Assembly (NCBI GenBank): GCA_003648675.1
Contig: QMPS01000041.1
Location: 1 to 6,802, forward strand
Source: Aquificota bacterium
Lineage (GTDB): Bacteria > Thermosulfidibacterota > Thermosulfidibacteria > Thermosulfidibacterales > B14-G1
Direction: 5' to 3'
DNA length: 6,802 nt
In this document: piece by piece, positions 1-6,762 of the stretch
Layout of the letters: each line of letters begins with the position of its first letter
Position numbering within the stretch: the first letter of the stretch is position 1
The notes under the pieces: generated by a model
Seen by the model: only the letters and a program-made list of their open reading frames with translations
Databases searched by the model: none
What the model was told of the DNA's origin: nothing
Program-made: the position numbers and the translations under genes

Positions 1-1866
1 CAAAAGCCCTTTCATAAAAGGGAAGTCTCCCAAGGCCTCTTTTACGTCCCTGTAAGAGGTGATCCAGGGGTAAATCTCGTCCAGCACCAACTCCCCCGCC
101 ATAGAGGACACCTTCAGATAAAGCCCAGGAGAGTGCTGAGACTTATTTAGTCCCACTCCCTTTTGCTCACTTCCCCAGTCTATCCAGGCCGAGAGGTTGC
201 CGAAGGCGCTCTTTCCCAGGCTACCCTTCAATCCCATCACGCGGATGCGAGAGCCTTTATAAGAGAAGCCTCCGCCCTCGATCCTTATGGGATAGGGCAC
301 CCTATCATACAGGCAGGACAGCTTTAGGCTACGGGCCTCCACCTCCACCCTCTCCACACGAGTGGTCTCAGCCAAAACCAGCCTTCCCAGGGCCCGACCC
401 TTCACATCCTTCATCCGGTTGATCTCTGAGAGAAGAACTCCACCCTTCAGGACTCGCTTCAAAATACCGGGAAGCTGGGACAGGTCTGCATCCACCTCTG
501 CTTCCAGATGAAGAGGAAGGTCTTTGCCCCTTAAACCCAGTCTCAAGGTGCCCGACAGAATCCTGGAGTTACCCAGGCGACCCACCAGGCCCTCTCCATT
601 GAGGAAGCCCTTGGAGATGAACACCCTCCCTCCCACGTCCTTTATGGTAAGAAGCTCCTTTGGAACGACTATGATGCCATTTCTTATGCTACCTCGGATA
701 ACCATGCTCTCCAGCTTACCCAAATCCTTTGGGCTGGAAGCCCGGTCCTCAAAAATGATGGATGGCACCTCACCAGCCCGCACAATATGAAAGATCTTTT
801 CCACCGTGGAATGGGAACCAGCCAAAAAGAGGGCCACCTTCCTAACAGAGGAGACATCCACAGACTCCCCTTTCAAGGTCAAACTGACCGACTCCCCAGC
901 AGAATCCATGAAAAACCGGCCTGAAAGGCGTATCCCGGGATACGCCAAGGCCAATTCTTTCAAAATCACTTGCCATGCAGATCCTATTTTGGAGAATCCG
1001 GCGTTGAAGCTCCTGCACTCTATGGCCGGAATCCCTTTCTGCCCCTTCAGTAGCAGACGAGGCACGGAACCCTTCAACCTGCCCTTAACCTCTCTTAGAC
1101 CCTGAAATTCCATGGAAACGGAGAGATTCACAAGGGAATCCGTAGGCTCCATGGGGAATGAGAGGGAAAGCCAGTGCAGAAGCTTATGAAGTTGAAAGCC
1201 CCCCAGGTCAACATCCAACTCACCCTTCAGATCCTCAGGCTCTAACCAGCCTCCCACTTTCAGACTGGAGACCACAGAGGACGTCATAGAAACGGAAAGC
1301 TTCAGTCTCCCAGGGGGCAAGGAGATCTTAGCCTCCACTCCCGACAGGGGTAGCCCTTTCTCACCACCTCCCCTATAAAGGACCAAGTTCGCCCCTTTAA
1401 GGGTGACCTTCAAGCCGGGGGTTTCAGAAGAGAGCAAAGTGAGGAAGGCTTTTACCTTTTCCTCCATGGAAAGAGAAGGACCTTTTCTCCCCTCTCCACC
1501 GCTCCTGAGCCTTGCCCAGCCTCTCACCTCCTCAATGGCTATGGAGGTGGGCTCCACTCTACCCCTTAAAAGAGGAAAGAACCTGATACCCACCTGAAGG
1601 GTATTTGCAGAAACGTCCAAAGTGGACGGTATCCGCACCCTTCCACCGTGGATAACCACCTTGATAGAAGGGAAAAGCCTGAGATCCACCCGATGGAAAT
1701 CCACCTGACCCCTCACCTGTTGGGAAACCTGGGCCAGAATCTTCCCCCTGACACTCTCCATATTGATGAAGCGGGGCAAAAGGAGGAGAGCCACCACAAT
1801 CAGAACCAAAAGGGCCCCAACCACCGCCGCCAGAATCTTCAACAGGCTTCTTTTACCCTTTGCCAC
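1..1866 (-). CDS. AsmA/YhdP-like (DUF3971-type) envelope protein, 3' end outside the window
   Basis: An uninterrupted frame of 622 codons starts at GTG 1866 and leaves the window still open at base 1. The start is supported by a strong Shine-Dalgarno sequence (GGAGGAGG, 1873-1880) six bases upstream. The first 14 bases overlap the end of the glycosyltransferase gene, suggesting translational coupling. Residues about 10-31 form one hydrophobic segment after a basic KGKR start, so the protein is probably anchored in the inner membrane with a long periplasmic body. The rest is beta-rich and low in cysteine, with repeated G-x-L-x-G turns. Residues about 62-80 (LRLFPSIKV...GGRVRIPS) resemble the AsmA N-terminal pattern. 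Residues 548-564 (GSLGKSAFGNLSAWIDW) and 590-602 (AGELVLDEIYPWI) resemble the DUF3971/YhdP-type region. Known AsmA/YhdP/TamB relatives are bridge-like proteins implicated in phospholipid transport to the outer membrane. Family membership is by recalled motifs only, and the exact subfamily is uncertain. Confidence 0.75.
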   Translation of the reverse strand, partial: MAKGKRSLLKILAAVVGALLVLIVVALLLLPRFINMESVRGKILAQVSQQVRGQVDFHRVDLRLFPSIKVVIHGGRVRIPSTLDVSANTLQVGIRFFPLLRGRVEPTSIAIEEVRGWARLRSGGEGRKGPSLSMEEKVKAFLTLLSSETPGLKVTLKGANLVLYRGGGEKGLPLSGVEAKISLPPGRLKLSVSMTSSVVSSLKVGGWLEPEDLKGELDVDLGGFQLHKLLHWLSLSFPMEPTDSLVNLSVSMEFQGLREVKGRLKGSVPRLLLKGQKGIPAIECRSFNAGFSKIGSAWQVILKELALAYPGIRLSGRFFMDSAGESVSLTLKGESVDVSSVRKVALFLAGSHSTVEKIFHIVRAGEVPSIIFEDRASSPKDLGKLESMVIRGSIRNGIIVVPKELLTIKDVGGRVFISKGFLNGEGLVGRLGNSRILSGTLRLGLRGKDLPLHLEAEVDADLSQLPGILKRVLKGGVLLSEINRMKDVKGRALGRLVLAETTRVERVEVEARSLKLSCLYDRVPYPIRIEGGGFSYKGSRIRVMGLKGSLGKSAFGNLSAWIDWGSEQKGVGLNKSQHSPGLYLKVSSMAGELVLDEIYPWITSYRDVKEALGDFPFMKGLL

Positions 1867-2836
1867 GGAGAACCTCCTCCAAAGCCTCCAGCACCTCTTG
1901 AGGCTCAATACCCTCCATACAGGGGTAGTATTCGCACTTAGTTGTACACTTACCACACCTAGGTACCGGGGGCAGCAGCACTCGCTTTCCTATGCCATAA
2001 TAGCCCCATCTAGCAGGATTGCAGGCTCTGCGGGGATCAAAGAGCTGGACCAAGGGCAGCCCGAGAGCTGCTCCTATGTGCATGGGCCCTGTGTTGTTGG
2101 CCACCATGGCTTTGGCAAGGGAAATGAGAGCCATGAGTTGCCTGAGATTGGTGGGGGGAGCCACAAAGGCCCCCGCCTTCCTCAGGGCCCCAGCCAGATC
2201 CTCTTCTCCCGGCCCCCAAAAGACCACCACCGCCAATCCCCTCTCCCTCAGAAGCTCGGCCAGCACCGTAAAATGGTGGAGGGGCCAACGCATCTCCTGT
2301 CCTCCGCCAGGATACAAGGCCACAAACTCTTCAGGCCACCCTTCTTTTCTCGCTACATCTCGGGCCCACTCCTCCTCCTGAGGGGAGAGGTAAACCCTTG
2401 GCCTCAGATACTCCCCTTGCCAGCCCAAGAGTCTCAACAAGTCCAGGTTGTACTCCCACTCCTTCTTGAGGGCCTGGGAACGCCGAAGGTACGTTCTCTT
2501 ATTATAAAGCCACTGATACCAACGAAATCCCGAGGCCACTCTCACAGGGATGCCCGCCTTGAAGAAAGCCACAGAAAGGGAAAAAGTGGGGAAAAAACAG
2601 ACCACGGCATCAAAGGTATATCTCTTCAGAGTCTCGGTCAGTTCACCCGCTGACTCCCCCCAGTAAACCAGCAACCGGTCCAGATAGGGGTTGTTCTCCA
2701 GCACAGGAGCTCCGTACCCACTGGCCAGAAAAGTAACCTCACAAGAAGGCCAGGCCTCTTTGACCGCCTGGATACAGGGAATGGCCAAAACCAGGTCACC
2801 CACCCGGTCAGTCCGCACCAACAGCACTCGATCCAT
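1853..2836 (-). CDS. Glycosyltransferase family 9 (heptosyltransferase-like)
   Basis: The 327-residue product has the usual length and layout of GT9 enzymes such as WaaC/WaaF, which add ADP-activated heptose to the inner core of lipopolysaccharide at the cytoplasmic face of the inner membrane. The N-terminus (residues 5-20, LLVRTDRVGDLVLAIP) is the typical first strand and loop; the Asp of its GD pair (D14) sits where WaaC has its catalytic Asp. Residues 175-184 (YPGGGQEMRWP region) and 247-267 (NNTGPMH, then GLPLVQLFDP) are the C-terminal nucleotide-sugar domain motifs. Four cysteines (C294, C297, C301, C306) end the protein in the C-x2-C-x3-C-x4-CM pattern I recall from several GT9 members. 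The ATG at 2836 places the N-terminal motif correctly. The ribosome-binding sequence before it (AAGGG) is close to the start and lies in a predicted hairpin. The donor and acceptor sugars cannot be told from sequence. Confidence 0.9.
   Translation of the reverse strand: MDRVLLVRTDRVGDLVLAIPCIQAVKEAWPSCEVTFLASGYGAPVLENNPYLDRLLVYWGESAGELTETLKRYTFDAVVCFFPTFSLSVAFFKAGIPVRVASGFRWYQWLYNKRTYLRRSQALKKEWEYNLDLLRLLGWQGEYLRPRVYLSPQEEEWARDVARKEGWPEEFVALYPGGGQEMRWPLHHFTVLAELLRERGLAVVVFWGPGEEDLAGALRKAGAFVAPPTNLRQLMALISLAKAMVANNTGPMHIGAALGLPLVQLFDPRRACNPARWGYYGIGKRVLLPPVPRCGKCTTKCEYYPCMEGIEPQEVLEALEEVLRGKG
1873..1880 (-). promoter_or_regulatory. Shine-Dalgarno sequence of the AsmA-like gene
   Basis: GGAGGAGG lies six bases before the GTG codon at 1866, inside the 3' end of the glycosyltransferase gene. 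It is what fixes the GTG as the start of the AsmA-like frame, because the first in-frame ATG comes 35 codons later, after the membrane segment. Confidence 0.7.
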
Positions 2837-2838
2837 GC

Positions 2839-2859
2839 CCTTAGAATAAAATACTAAGG
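2839..2859 (-). promoter_or_regulatory. Stem-loop covering the ribosome-binding sequence of the GT9 gene
   Basis: Read on the minus strand, CCTTAG (2854-2859) and CTAAGG (2839-2844) are perfect inverted repeats separated by nine A/T bases. The right arm contains the AAGG that would serve as Shine-Dalgarno sequence, three to four bases before the ATG at 2836. A second small inverted repeat, CCCT/AGGG with a seven-base loop, lies just upstream (2862-2876). The pairing is seen directly. A role in limiting translation initiation, possibly relieved by heat or by ribosomes arriving from mnmE, is inference. There is no U-tract, so a terminator is unlikely. Confidence 0.4.
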
Positions 2860-2882
2860 CTCCCTCAACAACAGGGGGTTTT

Positions 2883-4271
2883 CTATTTACCTATACAAAA
2901 GCGGCTAAAGATAGCGTCTAGAACATCTTCAGGTGTGGTCTCTCCCGTAATCTCTCCCAAGGCCTCCAAAGCCCCCTTCACATCGGCAGCCACAAACTCA
3001 GCACTCAGCCCCTCCTGCCAGGCCTTAAGAGATCGCAAGAGCGCCTCTTTGGCTCCAATCAAGGCTTGATAGTGCCTCACATTGGTCACCAGGGGAATCT
3101 CCCCCTCCCTTCTTCTTCCCCTGCCAACCATCTCTATCAGAGCCTTTTTAAGAGACTCCAGGCCGTCCCCCCTCTTGGCAGACACATGGAAGGTCGGTCT
3201 TCCAACCATCACTCTCCCAAGGTCCTCCTGGGACCAAGCCCCAGGAAGATCAATCTTGTTCACCACCACCACACCCCTACCACCCACTTCCCTTACAAGG
3301 ACTCTATCCCCCTCCTGCAGAGGGCGGGAACGGTCTAAGACTACCAGGACAAGATCTCCCTCCTCCATACACTTCCTTGCCCTCTTTACCCCTTCTCCCT
3401 CAGCCTCATCCCCGCTCTCTCTAAAACCCGCCGTATCCATGAAACGAAAGAGGACCCCTCCCAAAGCCACCTGGGCCTCCACCACATCCCTAGTGGTACC
3501 TGGCTGGGAGGTAACTATGGCCCGATCCTCACCCACCAAAGCGTTAAAGAGACTAGACTTACCCACATTGGGTAATCCCACGATGGCCACCCTCACACCT
3601 TCCCTACAAAGCTTTCCCTCCCGGTAGGTGGCCATCAAACCCTCGATCTCCCGCACCACTCCATCCACCCTCTCCGCCAAATGATTCCCCAGCTCCACAC
3701 CCTCATCGGGAAAGTCTATAGCCGCTTCCAGTTCCACCAATACCTCACGAAGAGCTTGGGCCAGCTCCCCCATTTTTCGGGACAACCCTCCCTCGAGCTG
3801 AGCCAAAGCCGCCCGCCTCCCCTCCTCCGACGCACTCTCTATAAGGTCTGCCACCGCTTCGGCCTGAGCTAGGTCCAGCCGCCCCAAAAGAAAAGCTCTC
3901 AAAGTGAATTCGCCGGGACGGGCCAAACGAGCACCAGCAACCACAAAAGCTTCCAAAGCCCTTTCCAAGACCACGGGACCACCATGACAGGTCACTTCAA
4001 CCATATCCTGGGAAGTATAGCTTTTAGGGGCTTTAAAAAGGGCAAAGAGAACTTCATCTATCCTCTCCCCACCCACAGGGTCCACCAAAAAGGCGTAATG
4101 GACAGTGTGAGAAGGCAAAGACCCCACGGAGTAAAAGCCCCCAGAAGGCTTCTGCAACACCTTAGAGGCTATTTTAAAGGCCCCATTCCCCGAGAGACGC
4201 ACAATCCCCAGGGCACCCACGCCAGGGGGAGTAGCCACGGCCACGATGGTATCATCCAGGGAGTAACACAT
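2883..4271 (-). CDS. mnmE: tRNA uridine-5-carboxymethylaminomethyl modification GTPase MnmE (TrmE)
   Basis: MnmE works with MnmG to modify the wobble uridine (U34) of certain tRNAs, using a formyl-tetrahydrofolate-type one-carbon donor and GTP hydrolysis. From ATG 4271 the product is 462 residues, the normal length. It starts with the N-terminal TrmE domain (DDTIVAVATPPG near residue 6, RPGEFTLRAFLLGRLDL near 118-134), followed by the helical domain that is interrupted by the G domain. The G motifs are complete: P-loop GLPNVGKS 232-239, TTRD 259-262, DTAG 279-282 with E285 of the following FRE matching the catalytic Glu of the E. coli protein, NKID 338-341 and SAK 364-366. The protein ends in the hallmark CIGK (459-462), whose Cys is important for modification. 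A TTG two codons upstream (4277) directly follows an in-frame TAG and is an alternative start. Neither start has a well-spaced Shine-Dalgarno sequence. Confidence 0.97.
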   Translation of the reverse strand: MCYSLDDTIVAVATPPGVGALGIVRLSGNGAFKIASKVLQKPSGGFYSVGSLPSHTVHYAFLVDPVGGERIDEVLFALFKAPKSYTSQDMVEVTCHGGPVVLERALEAFVVAGARLARPGEFTLRAFLLGRLDLAQAEAVADLIESASEEGRRAALAQLEGGLSRKMGELAQALREVLVELEAAIDFPDEGVELGNHLAERVDGVVREIEGLMATYREGKLCREGVRVAIVGLPNVGKSSLFNALVGEDRAIVTSQPGTTRDVVEAQVALGGVLFRFMDTAGFRESGDEAEGEGVKRARKCMEEGDLVLVVLDRSRPLQEGDRVLVREVGGRGVVVVNKIDLPGAWSQEDLGRVMVGRPTFHVSAKRGDGLESLKKALIEMVGRGRRREGEIPLVTNVRHYQALIGAKEALLRSLKAWQEGLSAEFVAADVKGALEALGEITGETTPEDVLDAIFSRFCIGK

Positions 4272-4302
4272 CCTCAACTACATCCAAGACCCTCAGAGGC
4301 CC

Positions 4303-4322
4303 GGGGAACCTTATGGTCCCCC
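4303..4322 (-). promoter_or_regulatory. GC-rich hairpin between yidC and mnmE
   Basis: On the minus strand GGGGGACC (4315-4322) pairs with GGTTCCCC (4303-4310) around the four-base loop ATAA. This gives eight pairs including one G-U, extendable outward by about three more pairs with wobbles. It fills the middle of the 67-base gap between the yidC stop and the mnmE start. No run of T follows, so it does not look like a classic intrinsic terminator. It could be an RNA-processing or stability element, or a partial attenuator that lowers mnmE expression relative to yidC. The structure is directly visible; the role is inferred. Confidence 0.45.
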
Positions 4323-4338
4323 AGAGGCTCCAGGTTCA

Positions 4339-5910
4339 TTAAGCATACACCTTCTTAATGAGGAACTGCTCGAAGATGGTGATAATATTGTTCACCAACC
4401 AGTAGATGACTAGCCCCGAGGGGAAATTGATGAAGAGGAAGGTAAAGACTATAGGCATAAGCATCATCATCTTGGCCTGGGTAGGATCTCCCATGGGAGT
4501 CATTTTCTGCTGGATGAGCATAGTTAAACCCATAAGGATAGGAGTGATATAATAGGGATCCTTGGCAGAAAGGTCAGCGATCCAGAAGATGAAAGGGGCG
4601 TGCCTCAACTCAATGGCCACCATGAGCACTTTGTAAAGAGCAAAAAAGACTGGGATTTGAAGGAGCATGGGCAGACAGCCGCCCATGGGATTTACCTTGT
4701 ATTTCTTGTAAAGGGCCATCATCTCCCGGTTGAGAGCCTGGGGATCGTCCTTGTAGGTCTCCTTCAGCCGCTTTATATAAGGCTGAAGCTCCTGCATCTT
4801 GTTCATAGACTTGTAGCCCTTAACTGTAAGGGGATGAAAGACGATCTTTATCAGAATGGTGAGAATGATGATGGCCCAACCATAGTTGTGGACATAGTTA
4901 TAAATAAACTTCAAAATCTCCAGAGCGGGTTTGGCCAGAATCTTGAAGACGCCAAAACGGATATTCTCCTCCAGACCCACCCCATAGCTCTTCAAAAGGG
5001 CGTAATCTTTAGGCCCCATGAAACTCCAGAAAGCCAAATTGCCCTTCTTTGAAACCAGCGCTAGGTAGTACTCTCCCTTTGTAGCCCCCTTCCAAATTGT
5101 GACCTCAGTCGGAACCTTTGGCACCAGGGAAGCAGTGAAATAAAGAGACTGGAGAGAAGTCCAGATAAATCCTGAATAAATGGCTTGATTCTCCTTCTTC
5201 AGCTTCACCTCAATGGCCTTCTTGCCGTTATAAATCAGAGGGCCAGAGAAAGAGTAATGGCTCTTTCTATCCTTGGGAGCGACGCGAGGACCGACAAGCA
5301 CCCCTTCACTCTCGACCGCTCCAGGAAGGGAAGCCTTGACCTCCACTTCGAACCTGTAATCGGGATAAAAGGTGAAAACCTTTTCCACCCTCACTTTCTG
5401 GCCTGGAATATCCAGAACGAAACTCACCCGCTTCTCTTTCTCCCCCTCCCGGACCTCTACACGATAGACAGACCTGTCCAAGGCCTCTGACAGCCCCCTG
5501 TTGCCAGGGATATAGTACCTGAAGTACCCCTCACCCCCCACCAATTCCATGGGCTCTCCCCGATCATCCCCATAGCGGGTGAGGAGGTAACTCTTCATCA
5601 CCGCACCCCGAGAACTGAGAGTAACCTTGTAAAGGGGAAAGGAGAAGGTAACCTCCTGAGCCTTCCCCTTAACAGGCTTAAATATTATAACCCCCTCCTC
5701 AGAACCCCCCTTCTCCTTCTTCTTAATAGGGACAGCAGGAGGACCCTGGGCCTCGGAAACCACCCGTTTCAAAGGAGGCTTCTCCACCTTGGCCGCCCGG
5801 GTGACCACCTTCTCTTTCACATGGGTGGGGGTGGCGAAAAACTTCTGATAAAGGAGCACCGCCAAAATAGAAAAAGCCACTACCAATAACAGTCTCTTTT
5901 CCGTCTCCAT
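4339..5910 (-). CDS. yidC: Membrane protein insertase YidC
   Basis: YidC inserts and folds inner-membrane proteins, alone or with SecYEG. The 523-residue product has the Gram-negative layout: an N-terminal membrane segment (residues about 6-25), a Lys/Glu/Pro-rich linker (30-72), and a large periplasmic beta domain (about 85-320). Five-TM-type core segments follow at about 343-362, 411-432, 438-445/453-467 and 483-515. The cytoplasmic hairpin after the first core segment carries YKSMNKMQELQP (366-377), a family signature, and NPMGGCLP (407-414) and FPSGLVIYW (496-504) are further signatures. At the place of the conserved membrane Arg of E. coli YidC (R366) there is a Lys (K355 in ILIKIVFHPLT). 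The ATG at 5910 directly follows the yidD stop and has AGAGG seven bases upstream. The periplasmic domain supports a diderm host. Confidence 0.97.
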   Translation of the reverse strand: METEKRLLLVVAFSILAVLLYQKFFATPTHVKEKVVTRAAKVEKPPLKRVVSEAQGPPAVPIKKKEKGGSEEGVIIFKPVKGKAQEVTFSFPLYKVTLSSRGAVMKSYLLTRYGDDRGEPMELVGGEGYFRYYIPGNRGLSEALDRSVYRVEVREGEKEKRVSFVLDIPGQKVRVEKVFTFYPDYRFEVEVKASLPGAVESEGVLVGPRVAPKDRKSHYSFSGPLIYNGKKAIEVKLKKENQAIYSGFIWTSLQSLYFTASLVPKVPTEVTIWKGATKGEYYLALVSKKGNLAFWSFMGPKDYALLKSYGVGLEENIRFGVFKILAKPALEILKFIYNYVHNYGWAIIILTILIKIVFHPLTVKGYKSMNKMQELQPYIKRLKETYKDDPQALNREMMALYKKYKVNPMGGCLPMLLQIPVFFALYKVLMVAIELRHAPFIFWIADLSAKDPYYITPILMGLTMLIQQKMTPMGDPTQAKMMMLMPIVFTFLFINFPSGLVIYWLVNNIITIFEQFLIKKVYA

Positions 5911-6156
5911 CTAATTTCCTCTCCCCAATCTCTTTGTTTTCAAAGTACTCGGAAGGGGATCATAGCCACCGGGATGGAAAGGGTGGCACTTGAAAACCCT
6001 CTTCAGCCCCAGCCACAAACCCATCGCCACGCCGTAACGCTCCACCGCCTCTAGGGTGTATTGGGAGCAAGTAGGATAAAACCGACATGAACGAGGGAAA
6101 AGGGGAGATATGAAATACTGGTATCCCCTAATCAACAGCCGGACCACCCTTCTCAT
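5911..6156 (-). CDS. yidD: Membrane protein insertion efficiency factor YidD
   Basis: YidD is a small membrane-associated protein that helps YidC-dependent insertion. The 81-residue product has the family core: [24 protein letters not shown] (residues 10-33) with Cys24 and Cys30, then [13 protein letters not shown] (57-69) with Cys57. I chose the ATG at 6156 because its bases overlap the rnpA stop as ATGA and a GAGG lies five bases upstream, while the protein then begins [13 protein letters not shown] as YidD proteins do. A longer frame from a TTG at 6198 would add 14 residues inside rnpA and is unlikely. The basic amphipathic N-terminus fits membrane binding. The stop codon TAG is immediately followed by the yidC ATG, implying coupled translation of the two partners. 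Confidence 0.95.
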   Translation of the reverse strand: MRRVVRLLIRGYQYFISPLFPRSCRFYPTCSQYTLEAVERYGVAMGLWLGLKRVFKCHPFHPGGYDPLPSTLKTKRLGRGN

Positions 6157-6485
6157 AACCGCCTCGCCAAACTGAGCATATCCTTCTCCAACTCCCAATA
6201 AGAGGGAAGCTCCACACCTCTTTTCACTGTTACTACCATATCCACTGGGGGAAAGGCTCCCTTATTCCTGCGAAAAACCTCCCGGATGAGACGCTTCCAC
6301 CGGTTTCTCACCACAGCCTTCCCCGACTTCTTAGTCACCGTGACCCCTAATCTGGGATGCCCCAACTGGTTGGGCAGGACATGAACCAACACATATCGCC
6401 CAACCACCCTATCCCCCCTGGCATAAACCCCTTGAAACTCCTCCCTTCTAAGGAGCCTGAATGCCTTAGGGAAAGACTGATCCAT
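6153..6485 (-). CDS. rnpA: Ribonuclease P protein component
   Basis: RnpA is the protein subunit that binds the 5' leader of pre-tRNA and assists the catalytic RNA of RNase P. The product is 110 residues, normal for the family, and basic. It shows the [16 protein letters not shown] start (residues 9-24), [21 protein letters not shown] (45-65) holding the RNR signature at 60-62, and LIREVFR (66-72), which together form the conserved basic helix. I start it at ATG 6485 because this codon shares one base with the rpmH stop (TGATG), a typical termination-reinitiation arrangement. A TTG at 6488 just upstream, eight bases after GAGG, is an alternative adding one residue. The 3' end overlaps yidD by four bases. 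Confidence 0.96.
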   Translation of the reverse strand: MDQSFPKAFRLLRREEFQGVYARGDRVVGRYVLVHVLPNQLGHPRLGVTVTKKSGKAVVRNRWKRLIREVFRRNKGAFPPVDMVVTVKRGVELPSYWELEKDMLSLARRL

Positions 6486-6619
6486 CAAAGGGCGAGCCTC
6501 TTCCTCCCTTTGGCCCTGCGCCTCCTGATGATGGCCCGACCCGAGCGGGTTCTCATCCTCGCCCTGAAACCATGTCTGCGCTTGGCCTTCCTCCGACTGG
6601 GCTGATAAGTCCTCTTCAA
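6485..6619 (-). CDS. rpmH: 50S ribosomal protein L34
   Basis: This 44-residue, extremely basic protein is a structural component of the large ribosomal subunit. It begins [20 protein letters not shown] and continues with [19 protein letters not shown] and KRLAL, essentially the L34 consensus over its entire length. The start is TTG at 6619, with GGGGAGG (6628-6634) eight bases upstream; no in-frame ATG gives the expected N-terminus. The stop TGA overlaps the rnpA ATG by one base. It is the first gene of the minus-strand unit. Confidence 0.97.
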   Translation of the reverse strand: MKRTYQPSRRKAKRRHGFRARMRTRSGRAIIRRRRAKGRKRLAL

Positions 6620-6627
6620 ATCCCTAA

Positions 6628-6634
6628 CCTCCCC
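6628..6634 (-). promoter_or_regulatory. Shine-Dalgarno sequence of rpmH
   Basis: GGGGAGG lies eight bases before the TTG at 6619. It matters because it supports initiation at a non-ATG codon for the ribosomal protein. Confidence 0.65.
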
Positions 6635-6651
6635 GCGAATTTTCCTGATGT

Positions 6652-6680
6652 CTAAAACACAAAAAGGGGAGAAAGGTCAA
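6652..6680 (-). promoter_or_regulatory. Candidate promoter for the rpmH operon
   Basis: On the minus strand a TTGACC hexamer (6675-6680), five of six matches to the -35 consensus, is followed after 17 bases by TTTTAG (6652-6657), a weak -10 with three of six matches. This would place transcription start shortly before the rpmH Shine-Dalgarno sequence, giving a leader of about 25 bases. The -35 is convincing; the -10 is poor, and a TAAAAT further upstream has no partner -35. Confidence 0.35.
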
Positions 6681-6762
6681 CCGAAGATCATTTTAGCTTT
6701 GGCCTTGGTTGCACCCTTCCCCCACAAAAGTTACTTTAAAATCAGTCCGTGGAAGCCATTTT

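Noticed and set aside
524..1597. Three plus-strand frames across the left region
   Set aside because: They are shadows of the AsmA-like gene, which is open on the minus strand over the whole stretch. The minus reading has a strong Shine-Dalgarno sequence, membrane anchor and family-like motifs.
2037..2288. Minus-strand Gly/Arg/Ser-rich frame of 83 codons
   Set aside because: It lies within the glycosyltransferase gene in another frame on the same strand, with low-complexity composition and no motif.
1763..2653. Long plus-strand frame of 296 codons
   Set aside because: It lies antisense to the glycosyltransferase gene, whose motifs are unmistakable. The translation is rich in Pro, Ser, His and Gln with no recognisable domain, as expected for the complement of a purine-rich gene.
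3082..3627. Plus-strand frame of 181 codons
   Set aside because: It is antisense to the G domain of mnmE and its Ser/Pro/Thr-rich composition is typical of a shadow frame. It has no credible ribosome-binding site.
4303..4322. Intrinsic terminator after yidC
   Set aside because: The stem is GC-rich, but no T-tract follows on the minus strand and mnmE continues 32 bases beyond it; a regulatory or processing hairpin fits better.
6357..6605. Plus-strand frame of 82 codons over rpmH and rnpA
   Set aside because: It is antisense to L34 and RnpA, both certain genes, and its Leu/Arg/Pro-rich sequence is the expected complement of their arginine codons.
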